A DNA stretch of 25,797 nucleotides from Actinomycetes bacterium (lineage in GTDB: Bacteria; Actinomycetota; Actinomycetes; Actinomycetales; Microbacteriaceae). Shown one piece after another: positions 14,152-22,548 of the stretch; position 1 is the first letter of the stretch, and every line of letters starts with the position of its first letter. The DNA lies in NCBI GenBank assembly GCA_023450335.1, contig JAEXHA010000147.1, positions 1-25,797 of the forward strand, in the 5' to 3' direction. The notes under the pieces were generated by a model. That model made no database searches, was not told the origin of the DNA, and saw only the letters and a list, made by a program, of their open reading frames with translations. The position numbers and the translations under genes were made by a program.

Positions 14152-17100
14152 TCAGAGCACGGCGTGGGCGAGCGGGTCGGGGTTGCCGAACCGGTGCGCG
14201 GTGATGCTCACGGCCTGCTCGCGCAGGAACGACAGCAGCTCGACGCGCCCGGCGCGGGTGACCTCGCCGTCGAAGACCGTGAGGTCGGGGCGTCCGCCGG
14301 CGGCGCGGATCAGGTCGGTGCCGCTGGCCCCGATCAGCCGCACGCGCGGCCACGGCTGGGCGATGTAGCGCGCGTGGGCGGTGCCGGCATCCTCCACCAC
14401 GACATCGATGCCGGCGCCATGGATCGCCGCGGCCAGCTCACCGGGCAGCGCCTCAGCCACCGACAGGGTCACGCGGCTGCCGGTACGCAGCGCGGCGGCC
14501 ACGACGCGGACGATCTGCGCGGTGGAGGCACCCCGCTCGGCGCGGATATCGGCATCCACCGGCAGGTACCGGAACACGTTCCGCTCGGCGCTCAGCCCGG
14601 TGCGGTCGCGAGGCGTCTGGAACTCGTCGTGCCAGGCCGCCTCGTCGGTCGCGATCGCCTCGGCCAGCCAGGCCTGCTCGTCGCCGGCGAGGGTGGGGGA
14701 TGCCGCAGCGACGACCCCTGCGGCCGGTGATGCGCCGTCGATGCCGGCATCAGCGGCACCCGCGGCCGAGACGGGCGCATCCGCCCATCGTCCGAGCCCG
14801 ATGAGGTAGTTCGGGCCGCCCGCCTTGAATCCGGCGCCGACGACCGACTTCTTCCAGCCGCCGAACGGCTGGCGCTGCACGATCGCGCCGGTGATGCCGC
14901 GGTTGACGTAGAGATTTCCGGCCTGGATGCCGGCGAGCCACGTGCGGATCTCATCAGCATCGAGCGCGTGGATGCCGGCGGTCAGCCCGTAGGAGATCTC
15001 ATTCTGGATCGCGATGGCCTCATCGAGGGTGGCAGCGGTCATGACGCCGAGGATCGGGCCGAAGTACTCGACCAGGTGGTACTCCGACGCCCGGCGTACG
15101 CCGGCGCGGACGCCGGGAGTCCACAGCCGCTCGTCCTCGGGCAGCTGGCGAGGTTCGATCACCCACCGCTCGCCCGGGCCCAGCGTGGTCAGCCCCTCGA
15201 GCAGCTTGCCCGTCGGCGGCGCGATGACCGGCCCCACCTCGGCGGTCGGATCGGTGGGCAGCGCCACATGCAGCGAACGCACGGCATCGAGCAGCTGGTC
15301 GTGGAACCGGCGAGACTTCGCGACCGCGCCCACGAGGATCACCAGCGACGCGGCCGAGCACTTCTGCCCGGCGTGACCGAACGCCGAGTACACGACGTCC
15401 TTGGCCGCGAGGTCGAGGTCGGCGCTGGGGGTGACGATGATGGCGTTCTTGCCGCTGGTCTCGCCCAGCAGCCGCAGGTCGGAGCGGAACCCGCGGAACA
15501 TCTCGGCGGTCTCGTAGCCGCCGGTGAGGATCACCTGGTCGACCAGGGGTGAGGCGACGAGCTTCTCACCGAGCCCCGAGTCGGCCAGCTGCACGAGCTG
15601 CAGCACCTCGCGCGGGACGCCGGCCTCCCACAGTGCCTCGACCATCACGGCGCCGCAACGGCGTGCCTGACGCGCGGGCTTGATCACCACGGTCGAGCCC
15701 GAGGCGAGCGCCGAGAGGGTCGAACCGGCCGGGATGGCGACGGGGAAGTTCCACGGCGGCGTGACGAGCGTGACATCCGCGGGCGCGTAGACGGCGCCCT
15801 CGACGTGGGGCAGGTCACGGGCGCGCTCGGCGTAATAGTGGGCGAAGTCGATGGCCTCCGACACCTCGGGATCGCCCTGGTCGAGGGTCTTTCCCGCTTC
15901 GGATGCCATGACCTCCAGCAGCTGGGCCCGGCGGCGTTCCAGGGCGTCGCCGGCGCGGTGCAGGATCTCGGCGCGGCCGTCGGGACCGAGCTGCCGCCAG
16001 GCGGCCGCGGCATCGCGGGCGCGCTCGAGCACGGCGTCGACGGCGGCCGCGTCGGGCAGGGTCGAAGCCTCGATCGTGGCGACACCGGCATCCGAGTCGG
16101 GCACGCGCCCGAGGATCTCGCGGCCCCACCGGCGGTTGACGTCGATCGCGGGATCGGTGTCGGGGGCGTTGCGGAAGCCGGAGGTGAGGCCCGGCTCGGG
16201 CTGTCCCGTACGGTCTTGCACGCGATGGCTGTCCGGGGCTGGGGCATCCACCTCGGTCAGCGACGCGAGGAACCGATCGGTCTCGCGCTGCAGCAGGGCC
16301 GGGTTCGAGTCGAGCTCGAACACCGCCGACATGAAGTTCTCGCTCGATGCGCCCTCTTCGAGGCGCCGGATCAGGTACGCGATGGCGACGTCGAACTCTT
16401 CGGGCCGCACGACCGGGGTGTACAGCAGGAGGGAACCGACCTCACGACGCACGACCTCGGCCAGGCTCTCGGCCATGCCCAGCAGCATCTCGTACTCGAC
16501 GGCGTCGGTGACCCCGCGCTGCTGCGCGAGCAGCCACGAATGCGCGATGTCGAACAGGTTGTGCCCGGCGATGCCCAGCCGCACGTTCGCGACGCGCTCG
16601 GGCCGCAGCGCCCAGTCGAGCACGCGCTTGTAGTGCGTGTCGCTGTCCTGCTTGGTGTGCCAGGTCGCCAGCGGCCACCCGTGGATCTCGGCGTCGACGT
16701 GCTCCATCGGCAGGTTGGCGCCCTTGACCAGGCGGACCTTCACGGGCGCGCCGCCGCGGGCGCGCCGGGCCGCGGCCCAGTCCTGCAGTTCGACCATGGC
16801 ATCCATCGCATCAGGCAGATACGCCTGCAGCACGATCCCCGCCTCCAGGCCCGTGAATTCGGGCCGGTCGAGAATGCGCTGGAACACCGCCATGGTCAGG
16901 TCGAGGTCGCGATACTCCTCCATGTCGAGGTTGATGAACTTCGCCGGGCTCGCCGAGGCGGCCTGGCGATACAGCGGCAGCAGCCGCTCGACGATCGCCT
17001 CGACCGCCTCGTCGAAGCCCCACGGGGCGTGCGGCCCGACCATGGCCGACACCTTCACCGACACGTAGTCGACGTCGTCGCGGCGCAGCAGGCGCAGCGT

Positions 17101-17601
17101 GCCGTCGAGGCGGCGCTGCGCCTCGGCCGAGCCGAGCACGGCCTCGCCCAGCAGGTTGATGTTCAGCCGCACCCCGTCGCGGCTGAGCGCGGCGATGGCC
17201 TGGCCGAGCTTGTCGTCGCGCGCGTCGGCGATGAGATGCCCGACCATCTGACGCAGGACGCGCCGGGCGATGGGCACGACGACGGCTGGGGCGACCGGGC
17301 CCACGACCCCGCCCAGACGCACGGCGGCGCGCAGCGGTGCGGGCAGGAATCCAGGCACCTTCGGTGCGACGCGGCGCAGCGCGGCGGCGGCCACCCGCAG
17401 GTCTTCGGGCCGCACGACGCCGTCGACGAACCCGGTCGTGAACGCGAGGCCGTTCGGGTCGCTCAGCACGCCGGCGAGGCGCCGCGCGGCGACGGAGGAG
17501 GGGATGTCGGCGGCTTCGCGCAGCCAGCGGTGGACGAGGGCGACGGTCTCGCCGCCGAGGTCGGTGTCGTGCGTGGTGTCGTCGTTGACGTCGGTGGACA
17601 T
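14152..17601 (-). CDS. putA: Bifunctional proline dehydrogenase / glutamate semialdehyde dehydrogenase PutA
   Basis: A 1149-residue fusion enzyme that oxidises proline to glutamate in two steps. The N-terminal half is the FAD proline dehydrogenase barrel (about residues 60-450), with KVRLVKGAN and the Arg-rich YLIRRLEEG near its end. The second half is the NAD aldehyde dehydrogenase: TPPWNFPVAIPAG, the general base Glu714 in LLGETSGKN and the nucleophile Cys748 in GQKCSAAS. A further tail of roughly 180 residues follows the aldehyde dehydrogenase fold. There is no N-terminal ribbon-helix-helix, so it is not a self-regulating trifunctional PutA. The ATG at 17601 has AGGAG at a good distance. 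A LysR-type gene is divergent, 129 bp away. Confidence 0.96.
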   Translation of the reverse strand: MSTDVNDDTTHDTDLGGETVALVHRWLREAADIPSSVAARRLAGVLSDPNGLAFTTGFVDGVVRPEDLRVAAAALRRVAPKVPGFLPAPLRAAVRLGGVVGPVAPAVVVPIARRVLRQMVGHLIADARDDKLGQAIAALSRDGVRLNINLLGEAVLGSAEAQRRLDGTLRLLRRDDVDYVSVKVSAMVGPHAPWGFDEAVEAIVERLLPLYRQAASASPAKFINLDMEEYRDLDLTMAVFQRILDRPEFTGLEAGIVLQAYLPDAMDAMVELQDWAAARRARGGAPVKVRLVKGANLPMEHVDAEIHGWPLATWHTKQDSDTHYKRVLDWALRPERVANVRLGIAGHNLFDIAHSWLLAQQRGVTDAVEYEMLLGMAESLAEVVRREVGSLLLYTPVVRPEEFDVAIAYLIRRLEEGASSENFMSAVFELDSNPALLQRETDRFLASLTEVDAPAPDSHRVQDRTGQPEPGLTSGFRNAPDTDPAIDVNRRWGREILGRVPDSDAGVATIEASTLPDAAAVDAVLERARDAAAAWRQLGPDGRAEILHRAGDALERRRAQLLEVMASEAGKTLDQGDPEVSEAIDFAHYYAERARDLPHVEGAVYAPADVTLVTPPWNFPVAIPAGSTLSALASGSTVVIKPARQARRCGAVMVEALWEAGVPREVLQLVQLADSGLGEKLVASPLVDQVILTGGYETAEMFRGFRSDLRLLGETSGKNAIIVTPSADLDLAAKDVVYSAFGHAGQKCSAASLVILVGAVAKSRRFHDQLLDAVRSLHVALPTDPTAEVGPVIAPPTGKLLEGLTTLGPGERWVIEPRQLPEDERLWTPGVRAGVRRASEYHLVEYFGPILGVMTAATLDEAIAIQNEISYGLTAGIHALDADEIRTWLAGIQAGNLYVNRGITGAIVQRQPFGGWKKSVVGAGFKAGGPNYLIGLGRWADAPVSAAGAADAGIDGASPAAGVVAAASPTLAGDEQAWLAEAIATDEAAWHDEFQTPRDRTGLSAERNVFRYLPVDADIRAERGASTAQIVRVVAAALRTGSRVTLSVAEALPGELAAAIHGAGIDVVVEDAGTAHARYIAQPWPRVRLIGASGTDLIRAAGGRPDLTVFDGEVTRAGRVELLSFLREQAVSITAHRFGNPDPLAHAVL

Positions 17602-17674
17602 GGCGGTGCTCCTGGGTCCGAGCGTAGGCAGGCAGAGGTGTCGGCACCAGTGTGCGCGTGGCCCGATGCAAAGA

Positions 17675-17687
17675 AAAGCAACGCTTT
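17675..17687. promoter_or_regulatory. Inverted repeat in the putA/lysR control region
   Basis: AAAGC-AAC-GCTTT lies in an AT-richer part of the 129-bp gap between divergent putA and the LysR-type gene. It could be the recognition half of a LysR-family site. No clear -35/-10 pairs were found for either gene. Confidence 0.4.
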
Positions 17688-17730
17688 CACGCGTATTCTC
17701 TTCAGCATCACTTAACGATGGGATGCCGGA

Positions 17731-18630
17731 ATGCTCGATCTGCGCAAGCTCCGGCTGCTGCGGGAACTCCAGCTGCGCGGCACCATCGCCGCAGTGGCCG
17801 CGGCAGCCGCCTACAGTCCGTCGGCGGTCTCGCAGCACCTCGCCCAGCTCGAGCGCGAGGCCGGGGTCGAGCTGCTGCGCAAAGCCGGTCGCGGCGTGCG
17901 GCTGACCCCGGCCGCGCAGCGCCTGGTCGAACGCACGGCCGAGCTGCTGGAGACGATGGAGCGGGCCGAGGCCGAGCTGCACGAGCCCGGTGCCGAGCTG
18001 TCGGGCACCGTGCGGGTCGCCGTGTTCCAGTCGGCGATGCTGGCGCTGCTGCCCGCCGCGCTGCAGGCCATGCGTGAGCTCGCACCGCAGGTGCGGGTCC
18101 AGCTGGTGCAGCGCGAGCCCGAGACGGCGCTGCGCGAGACCTGGACGCGTGACTTCGACATGGTCGTGGCCGAGCAGTACCCCGCCCACGCCGCGCCTCA
18201 CCACAGCGGCCTCGACCGGCAGCCCCTGACCGGTGACGCGATCCGGCTCGCCGTCCCCGCGGCGGGGCACGCCGGCATCCACTCGGTCGCCGACGCCGCT
18301 GAGGTGCCGTGGGTGATGGAGCCGCATGGGGCCGCATCGCGGCATTACGCCGAGCAGCAATGCCGCGCCGCCGGGTTCGAACCCGACGTCCGCTACGAGA
18401 CGGCCGACCTCCAAGCGCATGTGCGCCTGGTCGAGACCGGCAACGCCGTGGCGCTGCTGCCCGACCTGATCTGGGAGGGCACCGCGCCGGCGTGCCGGCT
18501 GGTCGATCTGCCGGGCGACCCGCACCGAATGGTGTTCACATCGGTGCGCGCCTCGGGTGCGCTGTTCCCGGCCGTCGCGGCGTTCCGCCGTGTGCTCGCC
18601 GACGTCGCCACCGGTCTCGCGGTGCGCTGA
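17731..18630 (+). CDS. LysR-family transcriptional regulator
   Basis: A 299-residue LysR-type regulator. The N-terminal winged helix-turn-helix covers about residues 1-60: LDLRKLRLLRELQLRGTIAAV, then SPSAVSQHLAQLEREAGVEL, then GRGVRLTPAA. A linker helix (about 63-85) and the ligand-binding domain follow, starting SGTVRVAVFQSA. The start is ATG at 17731. The gene is divergent from putA, the classic arrangement for a LysR protein that controls its neighbour, so regulation of proline catabolism is the best inference. Ligand and direction of control are not visible. It converges with purD across 33 bp. Confidence 0.88.
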   Translation: MLDLRKLRLLRELQLRGTIAAVAAAAAYSPSAVSQHLAQLEREAGVELLRKAGRGVRLTPAAQRLVERTAELLETMERAEAELHEPGAELSGTVRVAVFQSAMLALLPAALQAMRELAPQVRVQLVQREPETALRETWTRDFDMVVAEQYPAHAAPHHSGLDRQPLTGDAIRLAVPAAGHAGIHSVADAAEVPWVMEPHGAASRHYAEQQCRAAGFEPDVRYETADLQAHVRLVETGNAVALLPDLIWEGTAPACRLVDLPGDPHRMVFTSVRASGALFPAVAAFRRVLADVATGLAVR

Positions 18631-18641
18631 TCGCGCTGCGT

Positions 18642-18657
18642 ACGCCGGCGCGGGCGT
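18642..18657. terminator. Small hairpin between convergent lysR-type gene and purD
   Basis: ACGCC (18642-18646) pairs with GGCGT (18653-18657) around a 6-nt loop, in the 33-bp convergent gap. There is no T-tract. A weak candidate. Confidence 0.3.
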
Positions 18658-18663
18658 GAGGGG

Positions 18664-19938
18664 TCAGGCCTCGGCGACGCCCGCGGCGATGTCGGTGCGG
18701 TGGTGCGAACCCTCGAGGCGGATCTCGCCGATCGCGCGGTAGGCGCGGTCGCGGGCCTCGAAGAAGGTGTTGCCCAGGGCCACGACGTTGAGCACCCGGC
18801 CGCCGGTGGCGATCAGGCCATCGCCGTGGGCGGCGGTCGCGGCGTGGGCGAGGTGGACGCCTTCGACGGATGCCGCGGCCTCCAGCCCTTCGACCGCGCG
18901 GCCGGTCACGGGCGCGTCGGGGTAGCCCTCGCTGGCGAGCACGACGGTGACCGCGGCGGCCTCGGCGAACTGCGGAGCCGGCTGGTCTTCGAGGTGGCCG
19001 CTGGCGGCGGCCATGAGCAGCTGCGACAGCGGCGTCACCAGGCGCGGGAGTACCACCTGCGTCTCGGGGTCGCCGAAGCGCGCGTTGAATTCGATGACCT
19101 TGACGCCGGCCTCGGTGAGGATGAGCCCCGCGTAGAGCAGACCGATGAAGGGCGTGCCCTCGGCATCCAGTTGCCGGATGACCGGTTCGGCGACCTCGCG
19201 GGTGACCAGTGCCACGAACTCCTCTTCGCCGCCGAAGGCGCCGGCCAGCCACGGCAGCGGCGAGTACGCGCCCATGCCGCCGGTGTTGGGGCCGGCGTCG
19301 CCGTCGTGCGCGCGCTTGAAGTCCTGTGCGGGCGACAGTGGCAGCACGTGGTCGCCGTCAGAAAGGAAGAACAGCGACACCTCGGGTCCGGTCAGGAACT
19401 CTTCCACCAGCACGGCACCGTCGGCCAGGTACGCCTCGGCGTGGGCGACCGCGGCGGCGCGGTCTTCGGTGACGATGACGCCCTTGCCGGCGGCCAGGCC
19501 GTCGGCCTTCACGACGTAGGGGGCTCCGTAGGCGTCGAGGGCCGCGTCGAGTTCGGCGCGGTTGTGCGCGCGGCTGGCGCGGCCGGTGGGAACGCCCGCT
19601 GCCTCCATGATGCGCTTGGCGAACGACTTGGAGCCCTCGAGCTGCGCGGCCGCCTTGCCGGGGCCGAACACCGGAATGCCGCGTTTGCGCAGCGCATCGG
19701 CCACGCCGGCGACCAGGGGCGCTTCGGGGCCGATGACGACCAGGTCGATGTTCTCGTCGATGGCGTACTGCGCGACCGCGCGGCGGTCGTTCTGGTCGAG
19801 CGTGGGCACGAGCGTCGCGTCGTCGGCGATGCCGGCGTTGCCGGGGGCGGCGAACAGTTCGTGGCCGGCGTCCTCCCCACCCAGCGCGAGGATGATGGCG
19901 TGCTCGCGCGCGCCCGAACCGAGGACGAGGATTCTCAC
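18664..19938 (-). CDS. purD: Phosphoribosylamine-glycine ligase PurD
   Basis: A 424-residue GAR synthetase that joins 5-phosphoribosylamine and glycine with ATP, the second step of purine synthesis. The order of motifs is standard: MRILVLGSGAREHAI at the N-terminus, IGPEAPLVAGVADALR, then the ATP-grasp domain with YVVKADGLAAGKGVIV, and NARFGDPETQVVLPRL for metal binding near residues 285-300. The length is normal. The start is GTG at 19938, preceded by TAGGCT and 6 nt with no Shine-Dalgarno sequence, so a leaderless message is likely. It is divergent from a small SCP-like gene across only 45 bp. Confidence 0.97.
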   Translation of the reverse strand: MRILVLGSGAREHAIILALGGEDAGHELFAAPGNAGIADDATLVPTLDQNDRRAVAQYAIDENIDLVVIGPEAPLVAGVADALRKRGIPVFGPGKAAAQLEGSKSFAKRIMEAAGVPTGRASRAHNRAELDAALDAYGAPYVVKADGLAAGKGVIVTEDRAAAVAHAEAYLADGAVLVEEFLTGPEVSLFFLSDGDHVLPLSPAQDFKRAHDGDAGPNTGGMGAYSPLPWLAGAFGGEEEFVALVTREVAEPVIRQLDAEGTPFIGLLYAGLILTEAGVKVIEFNARFGDPETQVVLPRLVTPLSQLLMAAASGHLEDQPAPQFAEAAAVTVVLASEGYPDAPVTGRAVEGLEAAASVEGVHLAHAATAAHGDGLIATGGRVLNVVALGNTFFEARDRAYRAIGEIRLEGSHHRTDIAAGVAEA

Positions 19939-19944
19939 ACCACC

Positions 19945-19950
19945 AGCCTA
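19945..19950 (-). promoter_or_regulatory. -10 element TAGGCT for purD
   Basis: TAGGCT on the minus strand lies 6 nt before the GTG at 19938. The same hexamer and the same spacing occur before purM (21414-21419). No -35 is evident. Confidence 0.55.
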
Positions 19951-19970
19951 CCGACGGTGCCTGCCGCGAG

Positions 19971-19976
19971 TACGGT
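19971..19976 (+). promoter_or_regulatory. -10 element TACGGT for the SCP-like gene
   Basis: TACGGT lies 7 nt before the ATG at 19984. The divergent -10 elements of this gene and purD are only about 20 bp apart, so their polymerase sites overlap and the genes may compete. Confidence 0.45.
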
Positions 19977-19983
19977 GGGCGTC

Positions 19984-20340
19984 ATGGCGCGCAAGATCAC
20001 CACCGACGACGGCCGCGCCGCCCTGACCGCGGTCGCCGCTGCCGAACGGCCCGCGCGCACCGAGCTCGCCACGGCGGTGCGCTACCTGCTGCAGCTGCTG
20101 GTCGAGAAGGCTCCGGGCAACTCGGTCGAAGTGCGGGTGCCGCCCTTCGGCGCCGTGCAGGTGGTCGAGGGCCCCCGTCACACCCGCGGCACGCCGCCCA
20201 ACGTCGTTGAGATGGATGCGGCGACGTGGATCGCGGTCGCCACCGGCGCCGAACCGTGGGCCGACGCGGCGGGCTCGGGGCGGGTGCACGCATCGGGCAC
20301 GCGCGCCGACCTCGCGGGGTTGCTGCCGCTTCGGCCCTGA
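19984..20340 (+). CDS. Small sterol-carrier-like (SCP_3 type) protein
   Basis: A 118-residue protein resembling the small actinobacterial sterol carrier family, often found near purine genes. It has a basic start (MARKITTDDGRAAL), a helix with TAVRYLLQLLVEK, the strand VEVRVPPFGAVQVVEG and the conserved-looking PPNVVEMDAATWIAVATG, then a Gly/Ala-rich C-terminus ending ADLAGLLPL. This fold binds lipids in relatives, but no ligand is known for the bacterial group. The ATG has no ribosome site and a TACGGT hexamer 7 nt upstream. It is divergent from purD and followed by a small membrane protein gene 47 bp later. Confidence 0.7.
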   Translation: MARKITTDDGRAALTAVAAAERPARTELATAVRYLLQLLVEKAPGNSVEVRVPPFGAVQVVEGPRHTRGTPPNVVEMDAATWIAVATGAEPWADAAGSGRVHASGTRADLAGLLPLRP

Positions 20341-20387
20341 TCGGTCGTCGGAAGCCCGCCCGCCCGGCGAGTGGGAGAATGAATGCC

Positions 20388-20708
20388 ATGAGCTCACCGT
20401 CCGGCGAATCGATCGAGACGGCGCGCGTGCGCCGCAGCCCCCGCTACGGGGTGTTCCTCGTCGCGGGCGCAGCCGTCGGGATCCTCGCCGCGCTCGTACT
20501 GACCTTCGTCTTCGACGGCTGGAAGAGCGACGCCACCGGCGTGACCTACTCGACCGGGCAGGTGTTCGGGTTCCTCGCGCTGTACGCGATTCCCCTCGGC
20601 ATCGCCCTGGCCGGCATCCTCGCCCTCGTGCTCGACCGCACCGCTGCGCGGCGCTCGCACGAGGTGCACATCGCGCGCGAGCGCGTCCGCACCGACGACG
20701 CCGACTGA
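20388..20708 (+). CDS. Small two-helix membrane protein, function unknown
   Basis: A 106-residue protein with two hydrophobic segments, roughly residues 20-43 (VFLVAGAAVGILAALVLTFV) and 58-84 (VFGFLALYAIPLGIALAGIL), joined by a short, probably external loop containing the YSTGQ motif. The N-terminus is polar and basic and the C-terminus is charged (ARRSHEVHIARER), so both ends are probably cytoplasmic. It resembles small membrane proteins conserved in Microbacteriaceae; no function is known. The ATG at 20388 is preferred to an in-frame ATG at 20379, because GGGAG (20373-20377) lies 10 nt before the former and only 1 nt before the latter. Confidence 0.7.
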   Translation: MSSPSGESIETARVRRSPRYGVFLVAGAAVGILAALVLTFVFDGWKSDATGVTYSTGQVFGFLALYAIPLGIALAGILALVLDRTAARRSHEVHIARERVRTDDAD

Positions 20709-20720
20709 ACGGCCGACGGC

Positions 20721-21329
20721 TCAGGCGATGTCGGCGATGACCGGCGCGATCGCCTTGTCGAAGGCCACGACATCGCCGCGCAGGCCGTCGGTCACCGCGA
20801 TCGTGAGCGACCCGATCCACCACACGCCCCGCTGCGTCAGCGGCAGCACCTGGACATTCAGCTCGAACGAGTGCGCACGACGGCCGACCTGACGTTCGTG
20901 CTGCGCGATCGCACTCGCATACGCGCGGTACGAGGTGCCCGTGCCCACGTGTGCCGTCGACCGATACCGCTCGTGCGCCACGCGGGCGTAGGCGACCGCG
21001 TCGGCGCCGTGGGGGAGGATGGCCGCGCGCAACTGGTCGAAGCCTTCGGTCGGCAGCGCCGTGAGCATCTCGAACCCGTCGACGAGGTCCAGCGGCACCG
21101 GCGACGGGTGCGCCTGCGGCTCGACCGTCATCGCCCAGAACGCACGCCATTGGCGCTCGAGCACGGCATGGGCGTCGTCATCGGCGGGCGCCGTGGCCGG
21201 CACGTGCCGCAGGTGCGGAAGCTCGTCGGGCGAGCGGATGCCGAGCATCTGGCGAAGATACAGGGCGATGAGCACCGGCAGGCCCGCGTCTTCGCGCACC
21301 ACCCACTCCGGTTTCCCCGCCGCACTCAT
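20721..21329 (-). CDS. Unrecognised conserved-looking soluble protein
   Basis: A 202-residue protein that I do not assign to a family. The N-terminus is KPEWVVREDAGLPVLIALYL, followed by a His/Asp/Pro-rich region (residues about 35-55), a helical middle with FWAMTVEPQAHP, and a C-terminal strand-like stretch with LPLTQRGVWWIGSLTIAVTDGL. There is no signal peptide or membrane helix. The start is ATG at 21329 rather than 21338, because AGGA lies 8 nt before the former. It sits on the minus strand between plus-strand genes and is divergent from purM. Codon use looks like that of its neighbours. A link to purine genes is not supported by anything in its sequence. Confidence 0.65.
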   Translation of the reverse strand: MSAAGKPEWVVREDAGLPVLIALYLRQMLGIRSPDELPHLRHVPATAPADDDAHAVLERQWRAFWAMTVEPQAHPSPVPLDLVDGFEMLTALPTEGFDQLRAAILPHGADAVAYARVAHERYRSTAHVGTGTSYRAYASAIAQHERQVGRRAHSFELNVQVLPLTQRGVWWIGSLTIAVTDGLRGDVVAFDKAIAPVIADIA

Positions 21330-21413
21330 GGCGCCCATCCTATGGGCGGCCCATCACGCCCGGCCTCGGGACGCCCGGCGCGACTCCCGGCACCCGCACC
21401 GGCGCGGGCCCGG

Positions 21414-21419
21414 TAGGCT
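21414..21419 (+). promoter_or_regulatory. -10 element TAGGCT for the purM-purF unit
   Basis: TAGGCT is followed by 6 nt and the GTG at 21426, identical in hexamer and spacing to purD. It predicts a leaderless message for purM. No -35 is evident. Confidence 0.55.
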
Positions 21420-21425
21420 GAAGCC

Positions 21426-22526
21426 GTGGCCTCGTCCCCACCGAACCCCTATACCCAAGCCGGCGTCGACACCGCGGCAGGAGATCTTGCCGTCGAGCTG
21501 ATGAAGTCGGCCGTCCGGCGCACCCACGGCCCTGAAGTCCTCGGCGGAGTGGGTGGATTCGCGGGCCTGTTCGACGCCGCGTCACTCACGGCCTACGATC
21601 GGCCGCTGCTGGCCACCAGCACCGACGGCGTGGGCACGAAGGTGGCCATCGCGCAGGCGATCGACAAGCACGACACCATCGGCCAGGACCTCGTCGGCAT
21701 GGTCGTCGACGACATCGTCGTGGTGGGCGCGAAGCCCCTGTTCATGACCGACTACATCGCGACCGGCAAGGTGTTCCCCGAGCGCATCGCCGACATCGTC
21801 CGCGGCATCGCCGACGGGTGCGCCGCGACCGGCACGGCGCTCGTCGGCGGCGAGACCGCCGAACACCCGGGGCTCCTCGGTCCGAACGACTATGACGTCG
21901 CCGGCGCCGCCACCGGCGTCGTCGAAGCAGGCAAGGTCCTCGGCGCCGAGCGCGTGCAGCCGGGCGACGCGGTGCTGGCCCTGGCATCCAGTGGCCCGCA
22001 CTCCAACGGCTACTCGCTCATCCGCCACATCATCACCGGCGCCGGCATCGGCTACGGCGACCACGCGAGCGACTTCGGCCGCACCTGGGGCGAAGAGCTG
22101 CTCGAGCCCACCCGCCTGTACACCGCGCCGCTGCTGCGCCTGATCGCCCAGTCCGGCGACGGCATCCACTCGCTGAGCCACGTCACCGGCGGCGGCATCG
22201 CCGCCAACCTCGCCCGCGTGCTCCCGCAGGGCACGTGGGTCGACGTCGACCGCTCCACGTGGACGCCGCCGCCCGTGTTCCGGGTGCTGGCCGACCTGGG
22301 TGGCCTGGATCTGACCGCGACCGAGGGCACCTGGAACCTCGGCATCGGATTCCTCGCCGTCGTCGCCGCCGACAAGGCCGAAGCCACGGCATCCATTCTG
22401 TCGGCCGAGGGCATCGCGACCTGGCAGGTCGGCACCGTGCACGACGGCCCCCGCCCCGCCGGCGAGTACGAGCAGGGTGCCAAGGGCGTCGACGGCGGCG
22501 CCGTGCGCCTGGTCGGCAGCTACTGA
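21426..22526 (+). CDS. purM: AIR synthetase PurM
   Basis: A 366-residue phosphoribosylformylglycinamidine cyclo-ligase that closes the imidazole ring, turning FGAM into AIR with ATP. Motifs are intact: TDGVGTKVAIAQAID, then DLVGMVVDDIVVVGAKPLFMTDY across the dimer and nucleotide site, GGETAEHPG, GPHSNGYSLIR and HVTGGGIAANLARVLP. The length is normal for actinobacteria. The GTG start has a TAGGCT -10 at 6 nt and no ribosome site. purF follows after 22 bp, so the order is purM then purF, the reverse of the common purF-purM order in Bacillus and Mycobacterium. Confidence 0.97.
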   Translation: MASSPPNPYTQAGVDTAAGDLAVELMKSAVRRTHGPEVLGGVGGFAGLFDAASLTAYDRPLLATSTDGVGTKVAIAQAIDKHDTIGQDLVGMVVDDIVVVGAKPLFMTDYIATGKVFPERIADIVRGIADGCAATGTALVGGETAEHPGLLGPNDYDVAGAATGVVEAGKVLGAERVQPGDAVLALASSGPHSNGYSLIRHIITGAGIGYGDHASDFGRTWGEELLEPTRLYTAPLLRLIAQSGDGIHSLSHVTGGGIAANLARVLPQGTWVDVDRSTWTPPPVFRVLADLGGLDLTATEGTWNLGIGFLAVVAADKAEATASILSAEGIATWQVGTVHDGPRPAGEYEQGAKGVDGGAVRLVGSY

Positions 22527-22548
22527 AAGAACGGACCAGCAACACCAC

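Noticed and set aside
15805..17715. A 636-codon open frame on the plus strand opposite putA
   Set aside because: It is fully antisense to a clear PutA, its product is a low-complexity mix rich in Arg, Gly, Val and Asp with no domain, and such frames are expected opposite high-GC genes.
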